NCBI GenBank assembly: GCA_903920455.1
Contig: CAIXLY010000025.1
Location: 1 to 64,000 of the forward strand
Reading direction: 5' to 3'
From: an uncultured bacterium
GTDB taxonomy: Bacteria > Bacteroidota > Bacteroidia > Chitinophagales > Chitinophagaceae
DNA length: 64,000 nucleotides
Position 1 is the stretch's first letter; each line of letters begins with the position of its first letter. The position numbers were made by a program, and so were the translations under genes. This document shows, in pieces, positions 27,284 through 35,303 of the stretch. The notes beneath the pieces were generated by a model. The model had not been told where the DNA came from and ran no database searches. It saw only the letters and a program-made list of their open reading frames with translations.

Positions 27284-28615
27284 GTGAAGAAATTCATTCA
27301 AACCATAAAGAACATCTGGGTTATTGACGAACTCAGAAACAAAATTGCAATAACGCTTTTGCTGGTATTGGTATACCGCTTTGGCTCTCATGTTGCATTG
27401 CCCGGAATAGACCCTAATAAGCTCGATCTCCAAAGCGCTAAAAAAGGGTTGCTTGGATTGTTCGATACCTTTGCTGGTGGATCTTTTTCTAGTGCATCTA
27501 TTTTCGCACTCGGAATTATGCCCTATATATCAGCCTCAATCTTCATGCAGTTGATGACCATCTTGGTTCCACAAATGCAGAAAGTTCAAAAAGAAGGTGA
27601 TAGTGGAAGAAAAAAAATAAATCAGTGGACCCGTTATCTAACTGCTCTTGTAACAATATTCCAAGCTGCAGCTTATGTTGCTTACTTAAAAAATGTAAGT
27701 CAGGATGCCTTAATTGACGCTTACCAACCTTTCTTCTGGATCTCTACTGTGGTAGTACTTACGGCTGGAACACTCTTTGTAATGTGGCTTGGTGAAAAAA
27801 TACAGGACAAGGGATTGGGAAATGGAACATCTATCATCATCATGGTGGGTATTCTTGCACGACTTCCACAATCTTTTATTGGTGAATTTGGTGCAAAGCA
27901 AACGCGAGGTGGTGGCGGTCTTTTGTTGTTCCTAATTGAAATTGCATTTTTAATCATCATCATACTTGGACTTATTCTTCTTGTTCAGGGAGTTCGCAAG
28001 GTTCCCATAAGCTACGCAAAACAGCTTGTTGGCAATAGGGCCATAACAGGAGCAAGACAGTTTTTACCACTTAAGGTAAATGCATCTGGTGTTATGCCAA
28101 TTATATTTGCGCAAGCCATCATGTTCCTTCCAACGTTATTTTCTTTTACCAACATTGAGTCTGGAAAAGGAATTTCAAGAATTTTTAGTGATCCCAGTAG
28201 CCCTTGGTACATGCTGATATACGTAATCATGGTAATTGCCTTTACTTTCCTATATACTGCTTTGATTTTTAATCCAAAGCAAATGGCCGATAACCTCAAG
28301 CAGAACAACGGCTTTATTCCAGGTGTAAAGCCAGGTCAGCCTACTGCAGATTACATCGGACAAGTTATGGATCGAATTACCTTACCCGGTGCAGTATTTC
28401 TTGCACTCATTGGTATATTGCCTGGTGTTGCCCAACATCTTGGCATAACACAATCATTCGCATCATTCTTCGGGGGTACTTCCTTGTTGATCATGGTGGG
28501 TGTTATACTTGATACATTGCAACAGATCGAAACACATCTCCTTATGCGCCAATATGATGGCCTTATGACAGGTGGACGTATTCAGGGCAGACAGACTGCA
28601 ACTTCTTCGATCTAA
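27284..28615 (+). CDS. secY: Protein translocase subunit SecY
   Basis: Channel subunit of the Sec translocon in the inner membrane. The 443-aa protein shows ten hydrophobic segments, the plug-region FDTFAGGSFSSASIFALGIMP (in two pieces), and the cytoplasmic loop PGVKPGQPTADYI before the last helices. It starts with GTG at 27284; no ATG is placed better before KKFIQTIKNIW. map follows after a single base, so the two are almost certainly coupled. Confidence 0.98.
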   Translation: MKKFIQTIKNIWVIDELRNKIAITLLLVLVYRFGSHVALPGIDPNKLDLQSAKKGLLGLFDTFAGGSFSSASIFALGIMPYISASIFMQLMTILVPQMQKVQKEGDSGRKKINQWTRYLTALVTIFQAAAYVAYLKNVSQDALIDAYQPFFWISTVVVLTAGTLFVMWLGEKIQDKGLGNGTSIIIMVGILARLPQSFIGEFGAKQTRGGGGLLLFLIEIAFLIIIILGLILLVQGVRKVPISYAKQLVGNRAITGARQFLPLKVNASGVMPIIFAQAIMFLPTLFSFTNIESGKGISRIFSDPSSPWYMLIYVIMVIAFTFLYTALIFNPKQMADNLKQNNGFIPGVKPGQPTADYIGQVMDRITLPGAVFLALIGILPGVAQHLGITQSFASFFGGTSLLIMVGVILDTLQQIETHLLMRQYDGLMTGGRIQGRQTATSSI

Positions 28616-28616
28616 T

Positions 28617-29417
28617 ATGATCCGCATAAAAACGAACGCGGAGGTAGAACTTATCCGCGAAAGTGCCCTTCTCGTTAGCGATACACTCGCTGAATTGGCT
28701 TCTATTGTCAAGGCTGGAGTTACCACTGAATTTCTTGATAAGCGAGCAGAGGAGTTTATACTCGACAATGGAGCAGTTCCTTCTTTTAAGCATTATCGCG
28801 GATATCCATTTGCCACTTGCATATCTGTTAATGACGCTGTCGTTCACGGCTTTCCCAATAAAAGAGAAATTATGGAAGGCGACCTTGTCTCTATTGACGT
28901 AGGGGTATACAAAAATGGCTTTCATGGTGATAGTGCATACACATTCGGTGTTCTACCAGTACTTGATGAGCACCAGCTATTAATGAAAGTTACGCGCGAC
29001 TCTTTACTACTTGGAATTGAAAAAGCGATTGCTGGAAATAGAATTGGAGATATTGCTTTCGCCATTCAGGATTATTGCGAGAGACAACATCGGTTTGGTG
29101 TAGTCAGAGAATTGGTTGGGCATGGCCTAGGAAAAAATTTGCATGAAGACCCTCAGGTTCCGAACTATGGCAAGAAAGGTAGCGGGCCAAAGCTGCGTGA
29201 AAATATTGTCATTGCTATTGAACCCATGATTAACCTGGGCACAAAGGATGTTGTTTATGATTCCGATGGGTGGACGGTTAGAACAAAGGATGGGAAATTC
29301 TCTGCCCATTATGAACATGACGTTTGCATTAAAAGAGGCAAGGCTGATATACTCTCTAGCTTTGAAAAAATAACTCAACGTGAATCTTCCAATTCCGCAT
29401 TGCTAGGCGGCTATTGA
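28617..29417 (+). CDS. map: Methionine aminopeptidase, type I
   Basis: Removes the initiator methionine from nascent proteins. Started at the ATG at 28617, one base after the secY stop, giving 266 aa; a longer reading would run back into secY. Metal ligands are visible: aspartates in SIDVGVYKNGFHGDSAYTF, the histidine in GHGLGKNLHEDP, and glutamates in IEPMI and YEHD. In most Bacteroidota infA and the S13-S11-S4-rpoA-L17 genes follow map; here they do not. Confidence 0.97.
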   Translation: MIRIKTNAEVELIRESALLVSDTLAELASIVKAGVTTEFLDKRAEEFILDNGAVPSFKHYRGYPFATCISVNDAVVHGFPNKREIMEGDLVSIDVGVYKNGFHGDSAYTFGVLPVLDEHQLLMKVTRDSLLLGIEKAIAGNRIGDIAFAIQDYCERQHRFGVVRELVGHGLGKNLHEDPQVPNYGKKGSGPKLRENIVIAIEPMINLGTKDVVYDSDGWTVRTKDGKFSAHYEHDVCIKRGKADILSSFEKITQRESSNSALLGGY

Positions 29418-29474
29418 TACTGTATTGATGTGTCTGTTGAAGGCCTACCTTTACTTGGGCTTGAGATTGTTATC

Positions 29475-30722
29475 ATGGACAAAAGAAAAAAATTAATTGT
29501 TATTGGCGGTGGTGCATCAGGTTTTTTCTGTGCTGTCAATGCTGCTAGGATCTCTCCTAATCTTGATGTATTAATTCTTGAGAAAACCTCTAAACTGCTA
29601 TCAAAAGTAAGGATTAGTGGTGGTGGCAGATGCAATGTAACCCACCAGTCGGAGGTGGTTGAGGACATGATTGACGCATACCCTCGAGGTAAAAATTTTG
29701 TAAAAAAAACTTTTCATCAATTCTCGGCACTTGATACACTATCTTGGTTTAATGACCGAGGAGTAGCTATAAAAGCTGAGCCAGATGGCAGAATGTTTCC
29801 TGTTACAGATCAGTCAGAGACCATTATTCAGTGCTTATTGGCGGAAGCTGAAAAGTTCGGTGTTAGAATCAGATTGCAGTCTGAAGTGGTTTCTATATCC
29901 AGGAAGAATGAATTTTTTGAATTAACGCTATCTGATATGCATAAAGCCACTGAGATTGAGCGATCCGATTTTATTTGCGTATCCGTTGGAGGCTATCCAA
30001 AGGAGTCTGGATTTGATTGGTTGAAAAACATAGGCCATCATGTTTCCCCCCCTGTTCCATCACTATTCACATTCAATATCCCCGATAAAGTATTGCATCA
30101 ACTGATGGGAGTTGCCAACAAGGATACACTTGTTAAAATCCCGGCATTAAAAATGCAGGAACTTGGCCCGCTACTTATTACGCATTGGGGCATGAGTGGT
30201 CCAGCTGTATTGAAGTTATCTTCAAGGGCTGCAAAAGATCTTCATGCGCTAGACTATCGCTATGATATCATTGTTAGCTGGGTGCCAGCATTCCACGAAA
30301 GCGCAATGCTTGAAAAGCTTAAAAGCTTTAAGGTTGTTTCTCCCAAACAGTTGGTCCACTCAAGAAATCCCTTTGAGCTAATTGCTCGCCTTTGGACCTA
30401 CTTGCTCTTGAAGTCTCATATTTCACCAGAATTAACATGGGCCAATATTACCAACACTTCATTGGTTGCCTTGTCTAAGTCGCTCTGCAATGATCTTTAC
30501 AGCGTTGAGGGAAAAACAACATTCAAAGACGAATTTGTAACTGCTGGAGGCATCAAGCTAGAGGAGATTAACCCCGCAACAATGGAAAGTCGCAAGGTCT
30601 CAGGCTTGTTTTTTGCTGGCGAGGTCATGGATGTTGACGGGATAACCGGCGGCTATAATTTCCAGCATGCTTGGTCAAGTGGGTGGATAGCTGCCAATGC
30701 CATCAGCAAGGGTACTAATTAG
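29475..30722 (+). CDS. HI0933/BaiN-family FAD-dependent oxidoreductase
   Basis: A 415-aa flavoprotein starting at the ATG at 29475; a GTG at 29430 would add 15 residues that are not part of the domain. The N-terminal dinucleotide-binding motif VIGGGASGFFCAVNAAR is followed by the family signature KVRISGGGRCNVTH, and the C-terminus has GEVMDVDGITGGYNFQHAWSSG (in two blocks). The family includes BaiN and proteins of unknown physiological role; the substrate here is not evident. It occupies the place after map where infA would be expected. Confidence 0.93.
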   Translation: MDKRKKLIVIGGGASGFFCAVNAARISPNLDVLILEKTSKLLSKVRISGGGRCNVTHQSEVVEDMIDAYPRGKNFVKKTFHQFSALDTLSWFNDRGVAIKAEPDGRMFPVTDQSETIIQCLLAEAEKFGVRIRLQSEVVSISRKNEFFELTLSDMHKATEIERSDFICVSVGGYPKESGFDWLKNIGHHVSPPVPSLFTFNIPDKVLHQLMGVANKDTLVKIPALKMQELGPLLITHWGMSGPAVLKLSSRAAKDLHALDYRYDIIVSWVPAFHESAMLEKLKSFKVVSPKQLVHSRNPFELIARLWTYLLLKSHISPELTWANITNTSLVALSKSLCNDLYSVEGKTTFKDEFVTAGGIKLEEINPATMESRKVSGLFFAGEVMDVDGITGGYNFQHAWSSGWIAANAISKGTN

Positions 30723-30789
30723 GCCTCCCAAAACCAGAAAAAACACCTAAAAAAGCCAGTAAATTATAGGCTGGAAAGCATAATTCCGC

Positions 30790-30797
30790 TACCTTTG
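30790..30797 (+). promoter_or_regulatory. Bacteroidota -7 element TACCTTTG for rpsA
   Basis: Exact TAnnTTTG match in the 135-base gap before rpsA. The -33 position reads TAGG and does not match well. Implies a leader of about 55 bases ending in a strong Shine-Dalgarno. Confidence 0.65.
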
Positions 30798-30840
30798 CCG
30801 TCCCCAAATCAGTCTGACAAAACAGATTGAAATTTAAACA

Positions 30841-30848
30841 AAAGGAGG
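30841..30848 (+). promoter_or_regulatory. Perfect Shine-Dalgarno sequence before rpsA
   Basis: AAAGGAGG is fully complementary to the usual 16S 3' end and lies nine bases before the GTG start. It both decides the start codon and stands out, since most genes in the window have no such signal. Confidence 0.85.
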
Positions 30849-30857
30849 AAATTAATA

Positions 30858-32678
30858 GTGGAAGAAAACAACACACTAGCAAGTCCGTCAACAGTCTCCG
30901 CACACGATGATTTCGATTGGAGCATTGACAAGCGCAACGTTGCCCGTTACAACAACGAAGAGCAACTAAAGTACGATGCCGTTTACGAGGGCACCTTTAA
31001 GCAGATCACCGATGGTGAAATGATTCAAGGAACAGTAGTTGGAGTTACCAAAACCGACGTCGTTATTAACATTGGTTTTAAGAGTGATGGTCTTGTTTCC
31101 TTAAACGAATTCAGGGATCTATCTGGTCTTAAGACTGGTGATGTGGTTGAGGTAATGGTTGTGGAGAAAGAAGACAGGGAAGGGCACTTGCATCTCAGTC
31201 GCAAGCAAGCACGTGTTACACGAGCTTGGGAGCGTATTGTGGACATGCACAAGACTGGCGAAGTCGTTACTGGTCTCGTTACAAGCAAAACAAAAGGTGG
31301 TCTCATTGTTGACATCCTTGGTATGGAAACATTCTTGCCGGGATCTCAAATTGATGTTAAGCCTGTTACAGACTACGATCAATTCGTTGGTAAATCCATG
31401 GAGTTTAAAATTGTGAAGATCAACGAAGCAATTAAAAATGCAGTTGTATCGCACAAGGCACTTATTGAAAGCGATATCGAAGCTCAGCGTGCTGAGATCA
31501 TGGGTAAATTGGAAAAAGGACAAGTACTTGAGGGTACCATCAAGAACATTACTGACTTCGGGGCATTCCTTGATCTTGGTGGTGTAGATGGACTTCTTTA
31601 TATCACTGATATCAGCTGGGGACGTATCAATCATCCATCTGAGGTACTTAAGCTTGACCAAAAGCTCAATGTCGTTGTACTTGATTTCGATGATGAGAAA
31701 CGCAGGATAAGCTTAGGCTTGAAACAATTGACTCCTCATCCTTGGGATACACTTTCTGCAGATATTGTAGAAGGTGCAACTGTAAAGGGTAAGGTGGTAA
31801 ATATCGAAGACTATGGCGCATTCCTTGAAATCACACCTGGTGTAGAGGGACTTGTTCACGTTAGTGAAATCACTTGGGCTAATACTCCGGTGAATGCAAA
31901 AGAGTTCTTCAAATTGGGAGATGATTATGAAGCTAAAGTGGTAACACTCGATAAGGATAGTAGAAAGATGAGTCTCTCTATAAAACAATTGACTTCAGAT
32001 CCTTGGGATATTATAGAAGAAAAATTCCCTGTTGGAAGTCGCCATAATGGACTGGTAAAAAACATTACCCCTTACGGAGTATTTGTTGAGCTTGAGCCAG
32101 GTATTGGCGGTATGATTCACATCAGTGATTTGAGTTGGTTGAAGAGATTCAATCACCCTACTGAGTTTACAAAATCAGGAAGTCATATTGATGTTATCAT
32201 CCTAAATATTGATAAGGAGAATAGGAAACTTCAATTGGGTCATAAGCAACTAGAGGAAGATCCTTGGAACTCTCTTCAGGAAACATTTGCAATTGGTTCA
32301 ATCCACGAAGGAACTGTAGTGAAGAAAGACGAAAAAGGTGCTGTTGTACAGTTGCCTTATGGTCTAGAAGGTTTTGCACCAGCCCGTCATCTTGCAAAAG
32401 AAGATGGAAAAACAGTTGGCGCTGACGAAACTGCCCAATTTATGGTGATCGAATTCGATCGCAATGAAAAAAGGATTGTATTGAGTCATGCACGCATCTG
32501 GGAGCAAGTAATCGTGGATGAGAAAGAAGCAGTAAATAAGGAAAAGAAAGCCGACGCAGCCAAAACTAAAAAAGCTGTGAAGGATATTCAAGGAAAGGTT
32601 GAAAAAACTACACTTGGAGATCTAGGCGTTCTTGCTGAACTCAAAAAGAAAATGGAAGGCGGAGAAGAGCCTAGCTAA
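30858..32678 (+). CDS. rpsA: 30S ribosomal protein S1
   Basis: Binds mRNA and brings it to the 30S subunit. The 606-aa protein has six S1 OB-fold repeats, starting near residues 53, 137, 223, 308, 394 and 480; repeats 3-5 are the most canonical (for example GTIKNITDFGAFLDLGGVDG). An acidic N-terminal segment and a lysine-rich C-terminal tail flank them. It starts with GTG behind a perfect Shine-Dalgarno. In E. coli rpsA lacks a strong one and is autoregulated, so the logic here may differ. A strong terminator follows. Confidence 0.98.
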   Translation: MEENNTLASPSTVSAHDDFDWSIDKRNVARYNNEEQLKYDAVYEGTFKQITDGEMIQGTVVGVTKTDVVINIGFKSDGLVSLNEFRDLSGLKTGDVVEVMVVEKEDREGHLHLSRKQARVTRAWERIVDMHKTGEVVTGLVTSKTKGGLIVDILGMETFLPGSQIDVKPVTDYDQFVGKSMEFKIVKINEAIKNAVVSHKALIESDIEAQRAEIMGKLEKGQVLEGTIKNITDFGAFLDLGGVDGLLYITDISWGRINHPSEVLKLDQKLNVVVLDFDDEKRRISLGLKQLTPHPWDTLSADIVEGATVKGKVVNIEDYGAFLEITPGVEGLVHVSEITWANTPVNAKEFFKLGDDYEAKVVTLDKDSRKMSLSIKQLTSDPWDIIEEKFPVGSRHNGLVKNITPYGVFVELEPGIGGMIHISDLSWLKRFNHPTEFTKSGSHIDVIILNIDKENRKLQLGHKQLEEDPWNSLQETFAIGSIHEGTVVKKDEKGAVVQLPYGLEGFAPARHLAKEDGKTVGADETAQFMVIEFDRNEKRIVLSHARIWEQVIVDEKEAVNKEKKADAAKTKKAVKDIQGKVEKTTLGDLGVLAELKKKMEGGEEPS

Positions 32679-32697
32679 TCTTGCCATTCCAATAAGT

Positions 32698-32735
32698 AAA
32701 AGGTCCTGTACAGCAATGTGCAGGACCTTTTTTTA
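32698..32735. terminator. Bidirectional terminator between rpsA and the HAD gene
   Basis: AGGTCCTGTAC (32701-32711) pairs with GTGCAGGACCT (32718-32728, one G-T pair) around the loop AGCAAT. T runs flank it in both directions, so it can serve rpsA on the plus strand and the converging HAD gene on the minus strand. It is the only intrinsic terminator at a convergent junction in the window. Confidence 0.92.
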
Positions 32736-33395
32736 TGATATAAGTTTTTGGAGCGAGTCTTTGTCTAGTGCTAATAGGGAGCTGAGTTTCAAGTCGGCGA
32801 TATTCCATTTATTTTCACTGAACTGTTCAGGGTGTGGAACTAATATACATTTCATCCGGGCAGCTTTTGCTGCAATTAATCCATTAAAAGAATCTTCAAA
32901 ACAAATACATTCAACGGGAAGGCTTTGTAATGCGTTTGCACAGTCTATAAATACTTGGGGATGAGGTTTGCCAAATGGCAGATGTTCTGCAGAAGTATAT
33001 GCAGTAAAAAAACTTTTCAAATTAATTTTCTCTAGCACCGCCTCAATGAGTGCTAGAGGAGAAGAGCTCGCCAGGCCAACTTTTAATCCCAATCTCTGAG
33101 TGAGTTCTATAGCCTCAATTGCACCTTCCATTGACACCCCACTTGCTCTTACCTTTTCAATTACTCTGTGTGTAATATCAACTTCAGTCTCGCTGATAAT
33201 AGCGTGATCGATATTGAATACGGAAAACCAATGCTGAAGAAACTCTTTTGTTCTCAGTCCTGTTGTTTGATAATATTCCTCTTGATTGATGTGTACGCCA
33301 AACTTATTCATGCTTTCTAGCGCGGATTCGTACCATAGGGGTTCTGAATCTATCAATAATCCGTCCATGTCAAATATTGCAGTTGTAATTTTCAT
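32733..33395 (-). CDS. HAD-superfamily sugar-phosphate phosphatase (HxpB/beta-PGM-like)
   Basis: A 220-aa HAD hydrolase started at the ATG at 33395; an upstream start at 33452 would place 19 unrelated residues first and overlap the -7 element at 33419-33426. The DxD motif is D9 and D11 in IFDMDGLLIDSEPLWYES, the second motif serine-threonine region is VGLASSSPLALIEAVL, then KPHPQVF and CFEDSFNGLIAAKAA carry the lysine and acidic residues. The small helical cap and sequence resemble hexitol-phosphate phosphatases and beta-phosphoglucomutase. The substrate is not certain. Confidence 0.88.
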   Translation of the reverse strand: MKITTAIFDMDGLLIDSEPLWYESALESMNKFGVHINQEEYYQTTGLRTKEFLQHWFSVFNIDHAIISETEVDITHRVIEKVRASGVSMEGAIEAIELTQRLGLKVGLASSSPLALIEAVLEKINLKSFFTAYTSAEHLPFGKPHPQVFIDCANALQSLPVECICFEDSFNGLIAAKAARMKCILVPHPEQFSENKWNIADLKLSSLLALDKDSLQKLIS

Positions 33396-33418
33396 ATACG
33401 GCAGTTGGTTTGTAATCG

Positions 33419-33426
33419 CAAATTTA
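33419..33426 (-). promoter_or_regulatory. Bacteroidota -7 element for the HAD gene
   Basis: CAAATTTA on the plus strand is TAAATTTG on the minus strand, an exact TAnnTTTG match 23 bases before the ATG at 33395. It supports that start. Confidence 0.5.
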
Positions 33427-33521
33427 ACGCATAATAAATCTCCTAATTTCAATTTGCATCAACTCTTGTTTGTCTTAAAGTTCTGCTTGAATTCTATGAA
33501 TAATTCTTATCTTGAAAAACT

Positions 33522-34280
33522 ATGATTACCGAAAAGCTGAAGGATGTCAAGTTGGTGAGGAAATTATTCTACGCCATTGTGGGTTTACTGACTTACCCGG
33601 GACTTGCGATTGTTAATCGGATTAAAGTTAGTGGCACGGAATACCTGAAGGGCTTGCCCAAGCGAAACGTTTTGTTTGTGAGTAATCACCAAACGTATTT
33701 TGCAGATGTAATGGCTTTTCTTCATATTTTCTGTGCAGTCAAGTGGAGGAAGCACAATAGACTTGGTGTTCCGTATTATCTCTTGAATCCATTTGCTAAT
33801 GTCAATTTTGTTGCTGCTGAAGAGACGATGAAAGACAATATACTCACCAGACTTTTTAAGCTTGCAGGTGCAATTACCATCAAGAGAACATGGCGTGCTG
33901 GGGGACAAGACATTAAGCGAGAAGTCGATTCTGCTGACTATGGAAAAATTTATGAAGCATTAAAAAAGCGTTGGGTTATTACCTTTCCACAGGGAACTAC
34001 AAAGCCTTTTGCACCTGGCCGTAAAGGAACTGCGCATATCATAAAGGAAATGAGACCAATTGTTATTCCTGTAGTAATAAGTGGTTTTTGGAGAGCTTTC
34101 AACAGGAAAGGGCTATCCTTTAAAAAGAAAGGAACCTTGCTGACTGTTAGTTTTAAGCCGCCTCTTGAAATTGACTATAATGAAAGCGTGGAAGTGATTT
34201 TAGAGCATATCATGAATGCAATTGAACAAAGCAAGCAGTTTATGCTCCTAGGCAGCCACCATGCTGTTGGTAATGCATAA
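33522..34280 (+). CDS. PlsC-like 1-acyl-glycerophosphate acyltransferase
   Basis: A 252-aa membrane-associated acyltransferase of the PlsC/LPLAT superfamily. Block I reads SNHQTYFAD, with His56 and Asp62 separated by five residues instead of the usual four, and block III reads FPQGTT, with glutamine where EGT is typical. Hydrophobic stretches lie at residues 15-30 and 45-55. The family acylates lysophosphatidic acid or related lipids; the altered blocks leave the substrate open. It converges with the thioesterase, nine bases apart, without a terminator. Confidence 0.85.
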   Translation: MITEKLKDVKLVRKLFYAIVGLLTYPGLAIVNRIKVSGTEYLKGLPKRNVLFVSNHQTYFADVMAFLHIFCAVKWRKHNRLGVPYYLLNPFANVNFVAAEETMKDNILTRLFKLAGAITIKRTWRAGGQDIKREVDSADYGKIYEALKKRWVITFPQGTTKPFAPGRKGTAHIIKEMRPIVIPVVISGFWRAFNRKGLSFKKKGTLLTVSFKPPLEIDYNESVEVILEHIMNAIEQSKQFMLLGSHHAVGNA

Positions 34281-34289
34281 TAAACCAAG

Positions 34290-34802
34290 TTACTTTACGA
34301 AGAGGGCCTTTAATTCTGTTGCTTCTTCGGGCTTCATTTTTTTTGCCAATACAAGCCTTAGTTGCCTTCGTCTTAGTGCGCTATCAAAAAGTTTTATATC
34401 CTCTTGCGTTTCGGGAATTAGTTCAGGCACCTTGCGAGGCCTTCCATTCGGATCTAGGGCTACAAAGGTGAAGTATGCTTCATTGCTTTTGTATTTGTAT
34501 TCTTGCGTTAGATCTTCTCCCCATACGTTGATATGAATCTCCATTGAGGTATTGAATGCCCTTGTTACGTTTGCTTCAATATGCACAACATTTCCCAGTT
34601 TGATTGGCGCATCGAATGAAAGATTGTCAACCGATACGGTTGCAGCAGGGAGTTTACAGTGTTTTCCCGCGGCCATCGCAGCCGCTGTATCCATCCAGTA
34701 CATTAGTCTACCACCCATAAGGTTGCCATAAAAATTAGTATCATTGGGGAATACCATTTCTGCCATGAGGACTTTTGTTTCTGATGCTTTTTTGGGATTC
34801 AT
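34290..34802 (-). CDS. Acyl-CoA thioesterase (hotdog, ACOT type)
   Basis: A 170-aa hotdog-fold thioesterase of the YciA/ACOT type: MVFPNDTNFYGNLMGGRLMYWMD near residue 16 (in two adjacent blocks) contains the catalytic asparagine/aspartate and the GG turn. It hydrolyses acyl-CoAs; chain length is not predictable. It is the last of three minus-strand genes (photolyase-related, flavin reductase, thioesterase), 24 bases after the flavin reductase. Cytoplasmic. Confidence 0.9.
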   Translation of the reverse strand: MNPKKASETKVLMAEMVFPNDTNFYGNLMGGRLMYWMDTAAAMAAGKHCKLPAATVSVDNLSFDAPIKLGNVVHIEANVTRAFNTSMEIHINVWGEDLTQEYKYKSNEAYFTFVALDPNGRPRKVPELIPETQEDIKLFDSALRRRQLRLVLAKKMKPEEATELKALFVK

Positions 34803-34826
34803 GTGATCTGTGTTTAGGTTGCGATA

Positions 34827-35303
34827 TTAGCCCCTTATGATGCCTTTTTCTCTGATTATGTTCAAAGTTAACGGTTCACCCTCTACATTATTTGAAAAAC
34901 TTATCACATCGCACAGGTGAATGATGTGGTCGCCAGCATCCAATGTGTTTATTGTTTTCAATTCCATATAGGCAAGTGCGTCTTTTAGCACATTGAAATC
35001 CTTCCATTGTGACAAAAGTTTACGTTTCATCAATCTGCTAATTTTATCAATCTTGAGCCCTGTGGATTGCCCCAGTAGTTTGATTAGAATAGACTGATTA
35101 TTGGAAAGAAGCTGCAGTACAAAATGTGGATTCTTCTGCACAAGCTCAATTGTTTTCGTCCCCTTGTATATGGCAATCATCATTCTTTTGGGTTCCATGC
35201 TTACTGCCGAAACATAAGTGCAGATGTGCATGTTGGACTCGTCTTTGCTGCGGGAGCTTATGCTGTATACTGGCAGATCAACCCTGTTCCATGGTCTCTT
35301 CAT
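34827..35303 (-). CDS. Flavin reductase-like FMN-binding protein
   Basis: A 158-aa split-barrel flavoprotein started at the ATG at 35303; a TTG at 35315 would add four residues. CTYVSAVSMEPKRMMIAIYK and the following helix match the flavin reductase-like domain that binds FMN and uses NAD(P)H. The gene begins inside the 3' end of the photolyase-related gene, in another frame, overlapping it by 26 bases, so the two are translated from one message. Pairing with a flavin-dependent light-reactive protein hints at a shared redox role, which is inference. Confidence 0.85.
   Translation of the reverse strand: MKRPWNRVDLPVYSISSRSKDESNMHICTYVSAVSMEPKRMMIAIYKGTKTIELVQKNPHFVLQLLSNNQSILIKLLGQSTGLKIDKISRLMKRKLLSQWKDFNVLKDALAYMELKTINTLDAGDHIIHLCDVISFSNNVEGEPLTLNIIREKGIIRG

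Noticed and set aside
31119-31661. A 180-codon open frame on the minus strand inside rpsA
   Set aside because: Antisense to the first S1 repeats, no signal or motif; a shadow frame.
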